64,000 nucleotides of DNA. Origin: Rhodobacteraceae bacterium HTCC2150 (GTDB lineage Bacteria > Pseudomonadota > Alphaproteobacteria > Rhodobacterales > Rhodobacteraceae). The position numbers and the translations under genes are program-made. The stretch covers positions 248,001 to 312,000 of the forward strand of contig AAXZ01000002.1 of NCBI GenBank assembly GCA_000169395.1, read 5' to 3'. This document shows positions 8,312-18,801 of this stretch, in pieces (the stretch's first letter is position 1; every line of letters begins with the position of its first letter). The notes beneath the pieces were generated by a model that did no database searches, was not told the DNA's origin, and saw only the letters and a list, made by a program, of their open reading frames with translations.

Positions 8312-10246
8312 TTAGGTTGATGGTTCCGGCGTCATATCGCCATCACCTTTTTTGCGTGGTTTCGGCTTGGTCTTTGGAACCGCCGTGACGCTCGCTGGTG
8401 CGTTACCCTTTGGTGCATCGCTCTCGTCGTCATCGTCCGCCTTAGGTGGCAAACCTTCGACCACGCGCTTGATCTCTTCACCGGTAAGCGTTTCGTATTC
8501 CAACAAACCTTGAGCAAGACGTTCAAATTCATCGGCCTTGTCTTCCAAGATCTTCTTGGCGCGAACGTAACCATCGTCAATCAAACGCTTCACTTCGGAT
8601 TCAATCAACTCTTTCGTCGTTGCCGAAACAGAGAAGCCGCCAGTTTGACCTTGGTAGCCTTGGTGCGCCTCAGAATAGTCAATGTTACCGACCTTGTCAG
8701 ACATGCCCCAGCGCATCACCATAGCGCGCGCTAGACCAGACGCCTGTTGGATGTCGCCGGACGGACCATTGGAAACGGTGTCTTCACCCCATTTGATGAT
8801 CTCAGCCGCTTTACCCGCCATGGTCATGGTAATGTTTTGTTCACACTGATCACGATGCCAGTTCAAGCGATCGATTTCAGGCAATGACACAACCATGCCC
8901 AAGGCACCGCCACGTGGAATGATCGTTGCCTTATAGACAGGGTCACATTTATCCAACGCCATGCCCACAATCGCGTGGCCAGACTCGTGATATGCGGTGT
9001 GTTCTTTTTGCTCGTCCGTCAAAACCATGGATCGGCGTTCTGCACCCATCATGACCTTGTCCTTGGCGTTTTCAAAATCCACCATCGTCACGAAACGGCG
9101 ACCAAGGCGCGCAGCAGTCAAAGCCGCCTCATTTACCAAGTTGGCGAGGTCAGCACCAGAAAAGCCCGGCGTACCACGTGCAATCAAACGCAAATCAACG
9201 TCTGGTCCAAGCGGTGTTTTGCGCGCATGAACCGCAAGAATTTTATCGCGGCCTTTGATGTCTGGGTTTGGCACCTGCACCTGACGGTCAAAACGACCGG
9301 GACGCAACAAGGCTGGATCAAGAACATCACGACGGTTAGTTGCCGCTAGAATGATCACGCCTTCGTTGGATTCAAAACCATCCATTTCAACCAACAATTG
9401 GTTCAATGTTTGCTCACGCTCATCGTTACCACCACCGTGGCCTGCGCCACGATTACGGCCAACAGCGTCGATCTCGTCAATAAAGACGATACATGGTGCG
9501 TTCTTTTTGGCCTGTTCAAACATGTCGCGCACACGGCTTGCGCCCACACCCACGAACATTTCAACAAAGTCAGAACCAGAAATTGTAAAGAACGGCACCC
9601 CTGCCTCGCCAGCAATGGCGCGGGCAAGAAGTGTTTTACCAGTACCCGGAGGGCCAACAAGCAATGCACCTTTTGGAATTTTACCACCTAAGCGGCTGAA
9701 TTTTTGCGGGTTGCGTAGAAATTCAACGATTTCTTCTAATTCTTCTTTGGCTTCATCAATACCAGCCACATCATCAAAAGTGACGCGTCCTGATGCCTCG
9801 GTCAGCATCTTTGCTTTTGATTTACCAAACCCCATGGCGCCGCCACCGCGGCCACCTTGCATGCGGTTCATAAAGAAGATCCACACACCAATCAGCAGGA
9901 GCATTGGCCCCCAAACAACCAGCGTCGACATGATGCCGGATTGTTCTTGCTTTTCGGCGGTAACCTCAACGCCTTTGGTTATCATCAAATCGGTCAACTC
10001 TTTGGTGATCAATTCGCCCTCAGGCTTGATCACTTGGAAAGATGTGCCATCGGATCCGGCAGCAACAATACTTTCGCCATCAAGTGTGGCCGAAGCCACC
10101 TGACCGTTTTCAATACGCTCGATCAGTTCAGAATAGCTGACCGCATTGGAGTTTGCCGCTGTTTGGCCATTGCTGAACAAATTGAACAGGGCAAGGATCA
10201 ATACAAACAGTACGACCCAGAATGCTATATTTCTAGCGTTTCCCAA
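8312..10246 (-). CDS. ftsH: ATP-dependent zinc metalloprotease FtsH
   Basis: The 644-residue product is a complete FtsH: membrane spans at about residues 8-26 and 107-126 flanking a periplasmic domain, an AAA+ module with Walker A GPPGTGKT (198-205) and Walker B FIDEID (255-260), the second region of homology, and the zinc protease motif HESGH (420-424). The hexameric protease degrades misassembled membrane proteins and short-lived regulators at the inner membrane. The start is a TTG at 10246 with an AAGGAG ribosome binding site seven bases upstream. The C-terminal 50 residues are Asp/Lys/Pro-rich and probably disordered. It follows tilS by 83 bases in the same direction and shares the terminator at 8274-8303. 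Confidence 0.98.
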   Translation of the reverse strand: MGNARNIAFWVVLFVLILALFNLFSNGQTAANSNAVSYSELIERIENGQVASATLDGESIVAAGSDGTSFQVIKPEGELITKELTDLMITKGVEVTAEKQEQSGIMSTLVVWGPMLLLIGVWIFFMNRMQGGRGGGAMGFGKSKAKMLTEASGRVTFDDVAGIDEAKEELEEIVEFLRNPQKFSRLGGKIPKGALLVGPPGTGKTLLARAIAGEAGVPFFTISGSDFVEMFVGVGASRVRDMFEQAKKNAPCIVFIDEIDAVGRNRGAGHGGGNDEREQTLNQLLVEMDGFESNEGVIILAATNRRDVLDPALLRPGRFDRQVQVPNPDIKGRDKILAVHARKTPLGPDVDLRLIARGTPGFSGADLANLVNEAALTAARLGRRFVTMVDFENAKDKVMMGAERRSMVLTDEQKEHTAYHESGHAIVGMALDKCDPVYKATIIPRGGALGMVVSLPEIDRLNWHRDQCEQNITMTMAGKAAEIIKWGEDTVSNGPSGDIQQASGLARAMVMRWGMSDKVGNIDYSEAHQGYQGQTGGFSVSATTKELIESEVKRLIDDGYVRAKKILEDKADEFERLAQGLLEYETLTGEEIKRVVEGLPPKADDDDESDAPKGNAPASVTAVPKTKPKPRKKGDGDMTPEPST

Positions 10247-10329
10247 GGGGGATCTCCTTAAACATTAGATCGGCGGATACACATCAGTGTTTTCGCCACT
10301 CTCCTAAAATAGACATGTTGAGCGTGAGT

Positions 10330-11589
10330 TCAATGACCTAACAGGGTAGAAAAGTAATTCTCATCGTCTTTCAGCGCGATTAATTGCCACTCTGGGCAGT
10401 GCAGAACCATCGGAGCCGCAATTAATTGTGCGTTTTCCCAGATTGCAGGCGATGCCATGGCTCCAAACCGCGACATTCCACTTTCGCGCCAGTCTCTGCA
10501 TGCCGCCAGCCCCGACTCACCAAGGCACGAAAGGGTTTGGCCCTGTTTTATTGGCCCTTCAAGCCGCCACCGACCATCAAAGTGCATTTCTGGATTGGTA
10601 TCACAAACATCAAGCGCTGATGGCTCTCGGGCAATAACGAAGTGCTCATTGCGGGGATAAACGATACATCCATGCAGGGTCGCAATTTTGCCTAGGCCGA
10701 TGGCATCCATAACCTGTAGCAGCGCTTTTTGTCGTGGGCGGTTCTGTGCCGATGCAAGCCATGTCAAAGAATGAGCAAGAATTCGAAACCTTGTTTCATC
10801 GGGCAAAGCAAAAAATGCAGATGTCGCCACGTGAATTTCACCGCCGACGAAGGTTGCCATTTTTTTTGCTGCATCATGGGCAACAACCGCAAGTGCGCTT
10901 TGGGCACTTTGAAGATTTAGCGCGACCTGTGCCAAAGCAGATCGATCAATTCCCGATGCGGCCATGTCAGTCAGCAAATGTCGCATTTTGATACGTTCGG
11001 ATGTGATGTCATCGTTGCTGGGATCATCTGCCCACGAAATATCACCTTCGGTCAAAATCTGTCGTAAATCCCCACGTGCAAATCCTAACAACGGGCGCAT
11101 CAGCACAAGATCGCCATGCGCACGACGCGCTCGCATGGCCGATAATCCATCAACTCCAGATTTTCTGGCAATCGACATCAATAAGGTTTCCGCCTGATCA
11201 TCCTCTGTGTGCCCCAGAAAAAGGCCATTCAGGCGCAAAGATTTCGCCCACACTTGCATCAAGTCATATCGGGCATTCCGCGCCAGTTCTGCTTTGTTGC
11301 CGCGACCAACCCAACCATTCCACGTCAAAACTTGATGAGGCAAACCCAGTGTCGAACAAAAATCGCCAACGGTTTCAGCCTCAACGCGTGCATCTGGGCG
11401 GAGTTGATGATCAACAGTAACGACGTAAAGCACGTGCCCATTTTCAATCGCCCATGCATTAGCCAAAACCAACAACGCCATTGAATCGCTGCCACCAGAA
11501 ACCGCAACGCCAAAAGGGCCAGACTGGCCCTTCGTGCATTCATACAATGCCGCATTGAATTTTATTTGATATTTTGGTGCTACTGACAC
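10330..11589 (-). CDS. tilS: tRNA(Ile)-lysidine synthase
   Basis: The 419-residue protein carries the N-type ATP pyrophosphatase P-loop SGGSDS at residues 31-36 and the GHTEDDQAET segment near 125, both diagnostic for TilS. The enzyme converts cytidine-34 of the CAU-anticodon tRNA(Ile) to lysidine, so that it reads AUA codons and is charged with isoleucine. The start is a GTG at 11589, overlapping the 3-prime end of cpoB by ten bases, so translation is probably coupled. The C-terminal half is weakly conserved, as usual in this family. tilS followed by ftsH after the tol-pal genes is a typical Rhodobacterales order. Confidence 0.95.
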   Translation of the reverse strand: MSVAPKYQIKFNAALYECTKGQSGPFGVAVSGGSDSMALLVLANAWAIENGHVLYVVTVDHQLRPDARVEAETVGDFCSTLGLPHQVLTWNGWVGRGNKAELARNARYDLMQVWAKSLRLNGLFLGHTEDDQAETLLMSIARKSGVDGLSAMRARRAHGDLVLMRPLLGFARGDLRQILTEGDISWADDPSNDDITSERIKMRHLLTDMAASGIDRSALAQVALNLQSAQSALAVVAHDAAKKMATFVGGEIHVATSAFFALPDETRFRILAHSLTWLASAQNRPRQKALLQVMDAIGLGKIATLHGCIVYPRNEHFVIAREPSALDVCDTNPEMHFDGRWRLEGPIKQGQTLSCLGESGLAACRDWRESGMSRFGAMASPAIWENAQLIAAPMVLHCPEWQLIALKDDENYFSTLLGH

Positions 11590-12395
11590 CCGGCATTCCG
11601 CTGGGCCGCTTGTGCTTGGATTACGGCGGATGCATTTGGATATCTAAGTCCGAGTTCAGACCACATCGAACACGCGTCGGGCACCTGCCCCAACGCCTCT
11701 AAGTTGACGCCAATTCGAAACAACGCATCCGGTGCAAGTGCGCCTTGTGGGTCTCCGGAAAAACTGTTCAAAAACGCACGAGCAGCGGCCTTATTTTGGC
11801 TTTGCGCCTCCAATGCCTCACCGAGATAGTATTGCACTTCATAGGTTAAAGGGCTGCCTGGGTATGTTTCGAGGAAGGTGCTGAAATCAATCGACGCACC
11901 TGCAGAATCGCCGTTTGCCAATTTTGTCTTGGCACGTTCAAAATCACCGCTTTCACTCATGGCCAGTTCTGGCCCAGTTGTCGATGGTGCGACAGTCGGC
12001 TGAGTTGCCCCTGTTGAAACACCACCCAATGTCGGCGTGTCGGTCAAATCACCAATGTCACAACCGGTCTCAAGTTCGCATAACCGAAATTCCAAATCCG
12101 AAACCCTATTGGTGCCGTCGGCAACCACTTGCTCTATGCGAAATTCCAACTGTTCGGTTTTGCCTGTCAAAACTTGCAATTGACGTTCAATGGCATCAAG
12201 CCGTTGCAAGGCACCGCCCCCAACACTGATCGAGGGCGAACCGGTTGTGTTCAATTCAGATTTTAAACGCTGAATTTCAACAAACAAAACCGACAACTCC
12301 TGACGAATATCGCCCAGAGTTTCAGATTGCGACTGCGCCACATTGGGCGCCGCCGAGAACATTACAAAGGCCAGAACGGCGCAAATTGAACGCAT
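11580..12395 (-). CDS. cpoB: Cell division coordinator CpoB (YbgF)
   Basis: The 271-residue periplasmic protein starts with a signal peptide cleaved near VAQSQ. It has an N-terminal coiled-coil region (about residues 28-110) for trimerisation, a low-complexity linker, and a C-terminal TPR domain (about 150-265, FERAKTKLANGDSAGA and YYLGEALEAQSQNKAA repeats). CpoB binds TolA and coordinates outer-membrane constriction with peptidoglycan synthesis. It is the last tol-pal gene and is eight bases downstream of pal. An AAGGAA ribosome binding site precedes the ATG. Confidence 0.93.
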   Translation of the reverse strand: MRSICAVLAFVMFSAAPNVAQSQSETLGDIRQELSVLFVEIQRLKSELNTTGSPSISVGGGALQRLDAIERQLQVLTGKTEQLEFRIEQVVADGTNRVSDLEFRLCELETGCDIGDLTDTPTLGGVSTGATQPTVAPSTTGPELAMSESGDFERAKTKLANGDSAGASIDFSTFLETYPGSPLTYEVQYYLGEALEAQSQNKAAARAFLNSFSGDPQGALAPDALFRIGVNLEALGQVPDACSMWSELGLRYPNASAVIQAQAAQRNAGCQ

Positions 12396-12403
12396 GGTAT
12401 TCC

Positions 12404-12916
12404 TTAACTGTTAATGCCACCGGACAAAATGATCACAGCGCGACGGTTTTGGCTATAACATGCTTCTTGTGAACAAATTTCAAGAGGACGTTCCTTACCA
12501 AAGGTGACTGTGCTTAGGCGCGATGCGTCAACGCCTTGGGATACAAGATAAGCACGTGCAGCGGTCGCACGACGATCACCAAGCGCTAAGTTATATGCCC
12601 GCGTGCCTTGTTCATCAGCGTGTCCTTCAACCAAAACCATATAGGCTGGGTTGCTGTTCAACCAAGCGGCCTGTTGGCTTAATAGCGTACGACCCGCATC
12701 ATTCAGCGTGCTTTGATCAACGTCAAACAAAACGCGATCACCGATGGTTTGCATGAAATAGGCCACCGATGTGGGATCATCGGCAGAACCATCACCGACA
12801 CCTGGACCATCAAGCCCGTTTTGATTGCCGCCAAACCCACCAGAAAGTGGTGAATTGCTACATGCGGCCAATGTCAAAGACAGTGCCACCAGAATTAGCT
12901 TTGTGTAATTTTTCAT
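12404..12916 (-). CDS. pal: Peptidoglycan-associated lipoprotein Pal
   Basis: The 170-residue lipoprotein has a lipobox LAAC with the modified Cys at residue 19, and an OmpA-like peptidoglycan-binding domain over about residues 50-168, including the VEGHADEQGTRAYN segment that binds diaminopimelate. It anchors the outer membrane to peptidoglycan and interacts with TolB. It lies between tolB and cpoB as expected. No abnormalities were seen. Confidence 0.97.
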   Translation of the reverse strand: MKNYTKLILVALSLTLAACSNSPLSGGFGGNQNGLDGPGVGDGSADDPTSVAYFMQTIGDRVLFDVDQSTLNDAGRTLLSQQAAWLNSNPAYMVLVEGHADEQGTRAYNLALGDRRATAARAYLVSQGVDASRLSTVTFGKERPLEICSQEACYSQNRRAVIILSGGINS

Positions 12917-12968
12917 CTTTGCCTGCTTTCTTATTTTCTGCCGATCATAGCATCATTTTTTGTATTTG

Positions 12969-14303
12969 TCATTTCTGAAGCGGCGACCATGCCGGATCCG
13001 ATGCACCTAAGGGTGTTGGCACCCGTTTCAAGTTTCGACCCGTCAAGTCCACGGAATAAAGTGAAGACGTGCCATTTGCACCCGAAGTTTCGCGCATGAA
13101 CATAATCACACGCCCATTTGGTGCCCATGTTGGCCCCTCGTCCAAGAATGAGCTGGTCAAAAGACGTTCCTCAGAGCCATCTGTGCGCATAACACCAATA
13201 TGGAAACGCCCTTTGTTTTGTTTGGTAAACGCGATGTAATCTCCACGCGGTGACCAAACCGGCGTGCCATAACGACCTGCGCCAAAACTGATCCGCTTCG
13301 GCTCGCCACCACCTGCTGGCATTACATAAATCTGTTGATTCCCGGAACGATCGCTTTCAAACACAATCTGTTTGCCATCAGGACTATAACTTGGGCCGGT
13401 ATCAATTGCTGGGCTGCTGGTCAGGCGTTTTTGCGCGCCACCACGAACCGACATTGTATAAATATCTGAATTACCATTCTGTGATCGCGAAAACACGACG
13501 GTGTCACCATCAGGTGCAAAACGAGGCGAAAAGCTAAGGGTCGCGGCCTGACTATCCAAAACGCGGCGCGATACGGACGCCACATCCAGCGCATAAATTC
13601 TGGGGCTGCCAGTTTCATAGCTGGTGTAAAGTACCCGATCGCCCGTTGGTGAAAAGCGTGGACCCAAAACAATGCTTGTGCTGTCGGTCAAATATTGCAC
13701 GTTCGCGCCGTCATAATCCATCACAGCAAGGCGTTTTTGGCGTTGCCCCTTTGGACCTGCTTCGGAAACAAAAACAACGCGGCTGTCAAAATAGGGGCCC
13801 TCACCCGTGATCCGGCTGTAAGCAGCATCCGCTACCTTATGCGCCATGCGACGCCAAGCATCGGTTGATCCGGCAAATTGCAAACCGTCACCCAAGGGTT
13901 TGTCTGAAAACACATCAAACAGACGGAATTTTACGATCACCCGCTTGCCTTGAACAGATACAGCCCCGGTCACCAAACCTTGTGCATTGATCGCTTTCCA
14001 ATCGGCATAGCGAACGGCGGCATCAAAATTGGTTACATTAGCAATATGTGCTTCGCGAGGGACTTCGCGAAACAAACCACTGCCAACAAGGTCTGACACA
14101 ACAACGCGACTGATTTCTTCTGCCAAGTTTTTAGCCGCTGCGTTTTCAGCCACAAAACTAGGAACAGCGATTGGCAGAGGTTCAATCACACCATCAGTGA
14201 CTTCAATCCGCAAAGGGCCAGATTGGGCAAATCCTGTGCCCATCATTACGGGGCTAAGCGTTAGGGCCAAGATCAGGCCACGTGCAATTGCTCGCATCTT
14301 CAT
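12969..14303 (-). CDS. tolB: Tol-Pal system protein TolB
   Basis: The 444-residue periplasmic protein begins with a signal peptide (hydrophobic core [14 protein letters not shown], cleavage after GFAQ). An N-terminal alpha/beta domain is followed by a six-bladed beta-propeller of WD40-like PD40 repeats, visible as recurring [25 protein letters not shown] and [13 protein letters not shown] units from about residue 205. TolB binds Pal and TolA during envelope constriction. Its start overlaps the tolA stop by four bases (ATGA), so translation is coupled. Either of two Met codons (residues 1 and 3) could start the protein. Confidence 0.97.
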   Translation of the reverse strand: MKMRAIARGLILALTLSPVMMGTGFAQSGPLRIEVTDGVIEPLPIAVPSFVAENAAAKNLAEEISRVVVSDLVGSGLFREVPREAHIANVTNFDAAVRYADWKAINAQGLVTGAVSVQGKRVIVKFRLFDVFSDKPLGDGLQFAGSTDAWRRMAHKVADAAYSRITGEGPYFDSRVVFVSEAGPKGQRQKRLAVMDYDGANVQYLTDSTSIVLGPRFSPTGDRVLYTSYETGSPRIYALDVASVSRRVLDSQAATLSFSPRFAPDGDTVVFSRSQNGNSDIYTMSVRGGAQKRLTSSPAIDTGPSYSPDGKQIVFESDRSGNQQIYVMPAGGGEPKRISFGAGRYGTPVWSPRGDYIAFTKQNKGRFHIGVMRTDGSEERLLTSSFLDEGPTWAPNGRVIMFMRETSGANGTSSLYSVDLTGRNLKRVPTPLGASDPAWSPLQK

Positions 14304-15433
14304 TTTATACGCATCCTTTCGGGATTAAACGTTATCTCTATATCGCGCCATTGTTCGTATTTGTCATCAGGCAATGGAAAACCTTTGCTGCCACAGCGAA
14401 TAATCGCACGGCGGCCAGCCTCATAGGCTTTGTTGATTGAACTTTCGCTGCCGCCAGTGGCGGAAACCAAATAGATTGAACCGTTTTCCGGTCGCGTATC
14501 TCGTTTTACCGAAAATCCAATTGTCACAGTGACCTGTAAGGCATCCGTGGATAATGATCCGACATTCCAACAATTTGAAACGGATACTTTCAGACCCTCT
14601 TTTTCACTGCCGGTTAGCGGCGGCCCAGAAGGTACCGGGGCTGGTGTATCGGCCTGTGTATCAGGTTCACTCAACGCTTCTGACAGCGCCGCCTGAAGCG
14701 GATCAACAGCAGGTGTTTCGGGCTTGGGATCAACTTCAGCCACGGCCTCGGCGCGCTTGGGACGTGATTTTGGGCGGATGGATCGAACCGGTGCTGTTTT
14801 AATTTCTTCGGCCTCGGTCACAATTTCTGTTGCGGCCTCTTCAGGGGCAGTCGCTTCTTCAATTGGCTCAACTGGCGTGTCAGACGGTGCCGCAATCGTC
14901 GCTTCGCGTGTAATAACGTCGTCAATTGCATCAGGCTGGGAAAGCGCCGAAGGCACTGGTGCGACACGATCTGCAGGTTTTGGTGCCGCTTCTTCAGGCT
15001 TGATTACGGCCACTTCATCGGTTGCAGGAGGTTCAGGCGCAGGCGGGCTTTCCACCGCGGCCTCCGCCTTGGGCGGCGCGATCTCTGGTTTTTCCGGCGG
15101 TGTTTCCACCTTTGGTTCCGGCGTTGGCGCAGGGCGATCTTTAGGTTCAACAGGCGTTTCAGCTGGTGCCGCTACATTAGGTGCAGCCTCGCTTGTTGGG
15201 CTTTGAACCTCAGGTGTTTCAACGACGGTTTTTGGTGCCTCGGATTGCAACGCAAAAAACTGATCCGCGCTGATCAAGGCCACATCCGCCACCGTTTCAA
15301 TTTCAGACGGCGTTGGGCGCATAAACACACCACCGATCAGGACCCACCCAATCAGTGCAGCGTGGCCAATTCCAGAAATCGTGGTTCCGGAAATTTTGGT
15401 GCCTGCCGATGCAATGCCGCCAATGGTGCCCAT
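14300..15433 (-). CDS. tolA: Tol-Pal inner-membrane linker protein TolA (divergent)
   Basis: I place the start at the ATG 15433-15431, seven bases after the tolR stop and with a GAGG site upstream; a longer frame from 15472 would overlap tolR by 32 bases. The resulting 377-residue protein has one N-terminal membrane span (about residues 20-38), a long linker very rich in Pro, Glu, Ala and Val (about 60-270), and a compact C-terminal domain with two Cys residues and the pattern [20 protein letters not shown]. This is the expected TolA layout, bridging TolQR in the inner membrane to TolB-Pal. The linker replaces the Ala/Lys helix of enteric TolA, so sequence identity to E. coli will be low; position and layout support the call. 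Confidence 0.88.
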   Translation of the reverse strand: MGTIGGIASAGTKISGTTISGIGHAALIGWVLIGGVFMRPTPSEIETVADVALISADQFFALQSEAPKTVVETPEVQSPTSEAAPNVAAPAETPVEPKDRPAPTPEPKVETPPEKPEIAPPKAEAAVESPPAPEPPATDEVAVIKPEEAAPKPADRVAPVPSALSQPDAIDDVITREATIAAPSDTPVEPIEEATAPEEAATEIVTEAEEIKTAPVRSIRPKSRPKRAEAVAEVDPKPETPAVDPLQAALSEALSEPDTQADTPAPVPSGPPLTGSEKEGLKVSVSNCWNVGSLSTDALQVTVTIGFSVKRDTRPENGSIYLVSATGGSESSINKAYEAGRRAIIRCGSKGFPLPDDKYEQWRDIEITFNPERMRIK

Positions 15434-15440
15434 CTTTGCC

Positions 15441-15914
15441 TCAGTTACCTGTGCCGTTAAATGACGGCCCACCAGTATCCGTCACCAAACCGATGTTGTT
15501 AAAACCACCTGCATTCAAGGCACCCATAACTTGCATCACAGTGACATAAGGAATGGCCCCATCAGCGCGCAAGTACACCTTGTCGCTGGCGCGTTCGGCC
15601 GCGATAGCGCGCAATTTCGGGATAAGGCTTTCGGCGTCTGCTTCGCTGTCCATGATCAACAACTTGGCGTTTTTGGTAATGGTAATTGTGAGCGGCTCTT
15701 CTTGTTCACTTGGCAAGGGGCTTGCGGCGGTCTTTGGTAACTCTACCGGTACGCCCACCGTCAACAAGGGGGCGGCGACCATGAAAATGATCAAGAGCAC
15801 CAACATTACGTCAACAAAAGGGGTTACATTGATTTCCGACATGGCGGCAGATTGACCACCGCGACGGCGACGCCGCCGATTGCCTCCACCAGATTTTACA
15901 ACACCTGCACCCAT
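15441..15914 (-). CDS. tolR: Biopolymer transport protein TolR (ExbD family)
   Basis: The 157-residue protein has an Arg-rich cytoplasmic N-terminus, the ExbD/TolR hallmark MSEINVTPFVDVMLVLLIIFMV at about residues 25-46 containing the proton-path Asp, and a C-terminal periplasmic domain with YLRADGAIPYVTVMQVM. With TolQ it forms the proton-driven motor that energises TolA. The start lies four bases after the tolQ stop codon. Nothing unusual was seen. Confidence 0.97.
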   Translation of the reverse strand: MGAGVVKSGGGNRRRRRRGGQSAAMSEINVTPFVDVMLVLLIIFMVAAPLLTVGVPVELPKTAASPLPSEQEEPLTITITKNAKLLIMDSEADAESLIPKLRAIAAERASDKVYLRADGAIPYVTVMQVMGALNAGGFNNIGLVTDTGGPSFNGTGN

Positions 15915-15917
15915 GAC

Positions 15918-16613
15918 TTATTCGTCCAACTGGCGGGATAGGATGGTGGCGAATTCATCTGCAAACGCCTCGTATCCACCAAGGATGCGGTCACTGTCAG
16001 CGCTTAGTTTGTTGTAAAACACAACTGCAGGGATCGCGGCCAAAAGGCCTAGACCGGTTGCAAGCAATGCCTCAGCAATACCCGGGGCCACAACGGCTAA
16101 ATTCGTGTTCTGCGCAATCGCGATTTGTTCAAACGCGGTTTTGATACCCCAAACAGTACCAAATAACCCAATAAACGGCGCCGTGGATCCAACAGAGGCC
16201 AGAAAGCTTAACCCGCGGTTCATTTCTTCGGCTTCTTTGGCAATCGCCACATCCATAGACCGATCTATCCGTGCCTGTGCACCTGCGATCAAACGCCCAT
16301 CGTCACGGTGACTGCGGCGCCATTCGACCATGCCTGCAAAGAACACCTTTTCACCGGGCGAATTCGGCGTAGGCCCGATGGAATCGAATAATTCGTCCAA
16401 AGGCTCACCTGACCAAAATGATTCATCAAACCGCGCCGCTTGCGAGCGCGCACTGCGGTATCCGATCAGTTTTTGAATAATAATAGACCAAGACCAAAAC
16501 GACGCCACGATCAGCATCATCATCACAATCTTAACGGTTAGGGTCGCACGCCAGAAAAGCGCAAGAATCGAAAAATCGAGTTCGTGCGCTAGCGCGAGTG
16601 TCTCTGCTTCCAT
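15918..16613 (-). CDS. tolQ: Tol-Pal proton channel protein TolQ
   Basis: The 231-residue inner-membrane protein has three predicted membrane spans (about residues 18-42, 133-157 and 170-196). The MotA/ExbB family core is clear in the segment with LASVGSTAPFIGLFGTVWGI followed by ALLATGLGLLAAIPAVVFYNKL. TolQ pentamers surround a TolR dimer and couple proton flow to TolA movement. It is the first of the tol genes and lies 96 bases downstream of ybgC, a gap that could hold a promoter, though none is convincing. Confidence 0.97.
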   Translation of the reverse strand: MEAETLALAHELDFSILALFWRATLTVKIVMMMLIVASFWSWSIIIQKLIGYRSARSQAARFDESFWSGEPLDELFDSIGPTPNSPGEKVFFAGMVEWRRSHRDDGRLIAGAQARIDRSMDVAIAKEAEEMNRGLSFLASVGSTAPFIGLFGTVWGIKTAFEQIAIAQNTNLAVVAPGIAEALLATGLGLLAAIPAVVFYNKLSADSDRILGGYEAFADEFATILSRQLDE

Positions 16614-16709
16614 AATACTGCTCTCGTTTTAAGCCTATATTGGCCATTTATCCTCGTTTTATAGGGGATATGGCAACAGAATGCTATGAAACACTTGCAA
16701 TAGGTGGGA

Positions 16710-17111
16710 TCACGCCGATGCGTTGTTAAATACTTCACGCACGGATTGCGGCAAGCGCGCAGCGGAACCCGCAGTGGACAATGCAACAATCGTGACAATC
16801 GCTTGAAAAACAACGTCTTTATTGCGAAAAACCTGCTGATTCAGTACCACACGTGCGCCACTTACGCGCGTCACTTTTGTTACAACATCAAGCTGGTCAT
16901 CAAACTTAGCGGCCATCAAATAATAGGCCTCAACGCGCCGAACAGCGAACACAATACCGTCATTGTCGCGCAAGGCGGCCTGATCCACGCCAAGATCGCG
17001 TAACATTTCGCTGCGCCCGCGCTCAATAAATTTCAGATAGTTGGCGTAATAAACAATACCCGCCATATCCGTGTCTTCATAATAAATGCGAATGGGCCAA
17101 CTATGTGCCAT
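16710..17111 (-). CDS. ybgC: Acyl-CoA thioesterase YbgC
   Basis: This 133-residue hotdog-fold thioesterase carries the YbgC motif YYEDTDMAGIVYYANYLKF, in which Asp13 or Asp15 provides the catalytic acid. It hydrolyses acyl-CoA or acyl-ACP thioesters, and is almost always found upstream of tolQ, implying a link to phospholipid metabolism in envelope maintenance. The ATG overlaps the upstream hypothetical gene by 11 bases. Cytoplasmic. Confidence 0.95.
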   Translation of the reverse strand: MAHSWPIRIYYEDTDMAGIVYYANYLKFIERGRSEMLRDLGVDQAALRDNDGIVFAVRRVEAYYLMAAKFDDQLDVVTKVTRVSGARVVLNQQVFRNKDVVFQAIVTIVALSTAGSAARLPQSVREVFNNASA

Positions 17112-17733
17112 CCAACAGCTCCGTTCTGGGGGACATTCGCATTGCTAAAATTGGGTCTGTACTGGCCGCCGGCAAAACCCGATCATAAGCGACGCGCAAA
17201 AGCGATGTTAAGTCAGGCCGCAAAACAGAAGTTCCATTTTCTAAGCGTGCCAAAGGAGATTTCGTTGCAAAGGCTTTTGGCCCCCAAGTCAACAAAGATT
17301 GCACCATTTGAGAAAGGGCAAGCTCTTCTGCAGGCAGGGCGGCCATGGTTTTGTCCATTCTCAAGAAAACAAAACAAGCCTGAATGGCGCCGTCATTATC
17401 ATATCGAAACATGCGATAGCTGGTGGCCTTGCCTGCCTTTAGTCGCGGCACCAAATTCGCCAGTTCGGGTATAAGCTGGTTCAAATCGGGCGTGTCCAAC
17501 AATTCTTGCCAGTCGCGCAGAAAGAACCACATAAAGTTTGAGCCAAGTTCGGGATCCGTTTCTGCGGTGTCCAATTTGACCAAACTTGTCGTTGCTTCTA
17601 TTGCGCTTTTGACAACCGCGACACTGGCATCATCTACACCGAAAACGACCGGTGCGATCGGGCGACCCCATCGCGCAAACGCGAATTCGCCGGTTGCGTT
17701 TGTGAACATGTCTTCGATTTCTTGTGGTGTCAT
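17101..17733 (-). CDS. Conserved hypothetical protein between ruvB and ybgC
   Basis: This 210-residue protein is not one I can assign to a named family. It has no signal peptide or membrane span and a mixed alpha/beta character; the centre has a FMWFFLRDWQELLDTPDLNQLIPEL-like helical stretch (split by residue about 75) and the C-terminus is rich in Leu and Arg. It sits 24 bases after ruvB and overlaps ybgC by 11 bases, so it belongs to the same transcript. The same slot is occupied by a similar unknown gene in other Rhodobacterales as far as I recall. It may act in envelope or DNA-repair biology, but nothing in the sequence decides this. Confidence 0.75.
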   Translation of the reverse strand: MTPQEIEDMFTNATGEFAFARWGRPIAPVVFGVDDASVAVVKSAIEATTSLVKLDTAETDPELGSNFMWFFLRDWQELLDTPDLNQLIPELANLVPRLKAGKATSYRMFRYDNDGAIQACFVFLRMDKTMAALPAEELALSQMVQSLLTWGPKAFATKSPLARLENGTSVLRPDLTSLLRVAYDRVLPAASTDPILAMRMSPRTELLDGT

Positions 17734-17757
17734 CGTTCTGCTTCGTCTTTTGCTGTT

Positions 17758-18798
17758 TTATTTCTGGAACATATCACTTTGGCCTGGCTGCACTGGCGAA
17801 CTTAATCCCAGATGCGTCCAAGCCTTGGCACCCAATGCCCGGCCACGGGGGGTACGCTGGATAAGCCCTTGTTGCAACAAGTAAGGCTCAATCACTTCTT
17901 CTAGCGCATCTCGGCTTTCAGACAGGGCCGCGGCTAAGGTTTCGATGCCAACGGGACCACCGCCATAATTTTCGGCCATCATCATGAGGTATCGTCTGTC
18001 GGCACCATCAAGACCAAGATGGTCCACCCCAAGGCGGGTCAACGCGTGATCCGCCAGCTTGCGCGTTAACGTACCATCACCTTCAACCAGCGCGAAATCC
18101 ACCACACGGCGCAACAAGCGGCCCGCAATTCGGGGTGTGCCACGTGCACGTTTCGCAATTTCCAGCGCACCGTCGGCATCGCAAGGAACACCTAATAACC
18201 GCGCCCCACGTGTTACAATTTCATGCAATTCTGGGACCGTGTAAAATTGTAGGCGGGTTGGAATGCCAAAACGATCCCTTAACGGCGTGGTCAACAAGCC
18301 CAAGCGCGTTGTCGCGCCGACAAGTGTGAATGGCTGCAGCTCAATCCGCACGGTGCGTGCAGCGGGCCCCTCGCCGATAACCAAATCCAGTTCAAAATCT
18401 TCAAGCGCTGGATAGAGTACTTCCTCGACGGCTGGGTTCAAACGATGGATTTCGTCAATGAACAGCACATCTCGTTTTTCAAGGTTCGTTAGAATGGCCG
18501 CAAGATCACCGGCTTTGGCCAAAACCGGCCCACTGGTCATTCGAAAATTCACACCCAATTCGCGGGCCATAATTTGCGCCAGCGTCGTTTTACCCAAACC
18601 GGGTGGGCCATGAAACAACGTATGATCCATCGCTTGCCCACGTTGGCGTGCCGATTGAATGAACACAGATAGATTGGCGCGTGCCTCTTCTTGACCAATG
18701 AATTCGCCTAATTGCTGAGGGCGCAACGCGCGATCAGAATCCTCGGGCAATGTTTCTGGGCGCAAAGCTGGATCGGGTGATTGATCAAAATCAGACAT
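17758..18798 (-). CDS. ruvB: Holliday junction branch migration helicase RuvB
   Basis: The 346-residue AAA+ ATPase has Walker A GPPGLGKT at residues 64-71, Walker B LFIDEIHR, the [21 protein letters not shown] sensor region, and a C-terminal winged-helix domain with [13 protein letters not shown]. As a hexameric ring it drives branch migration with RuvA at Holliday junctions during recombinational repair. It starts three bases after the ruvA stop codon. Confidence 0.98.
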   Translation of the reverse strand: MSDFDQSPDPALRPETLPEDSDRALRPQQLGEFIGQEEARANLSVFIQSARQRGQAMDHTLFHGPPGLGKTTLAQIMARELGVNFRMTSGPVLAKAGDLAAILTNLEKRDVLFIDEIHRLNPAVEEVLYPALEDFELDLVIGEGPAARTVRIELQPFTLVGATTRLGLLTTPLRDRFGIPTRLQFYTVPELHEIVTRGARLLGVPCDADGALEIAKRARGTPRIAGRLLRRVVDFALVEGDGTLTRKLADHALTRLGVDHLGLDGADRRYLMMMAENYGGGPVGIETLAAALSESRDALEEVIEPYLLQQGLIQRTPRGRALGAKAWTHLGLSSPVQPGQSDMFQK

Positions 18799-18801
18799 CC
18801 C

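Noticed and set aside
9351-10103. 250-codon open frame on the plus strand inside ftsH
   Set aside because: It is antisense to a fully conserved FtsH with all motifs intact, and has low-complexity composition (Ser/Pro/Thr) typical of shadow frames.
14724-15206. 160-codon Ala/Gly/Ser-rich open frame on the plus strand
   Set aside because: It is the complement of the Pro/Glu/Ala-rich TolA linker; composition explains the open frame.
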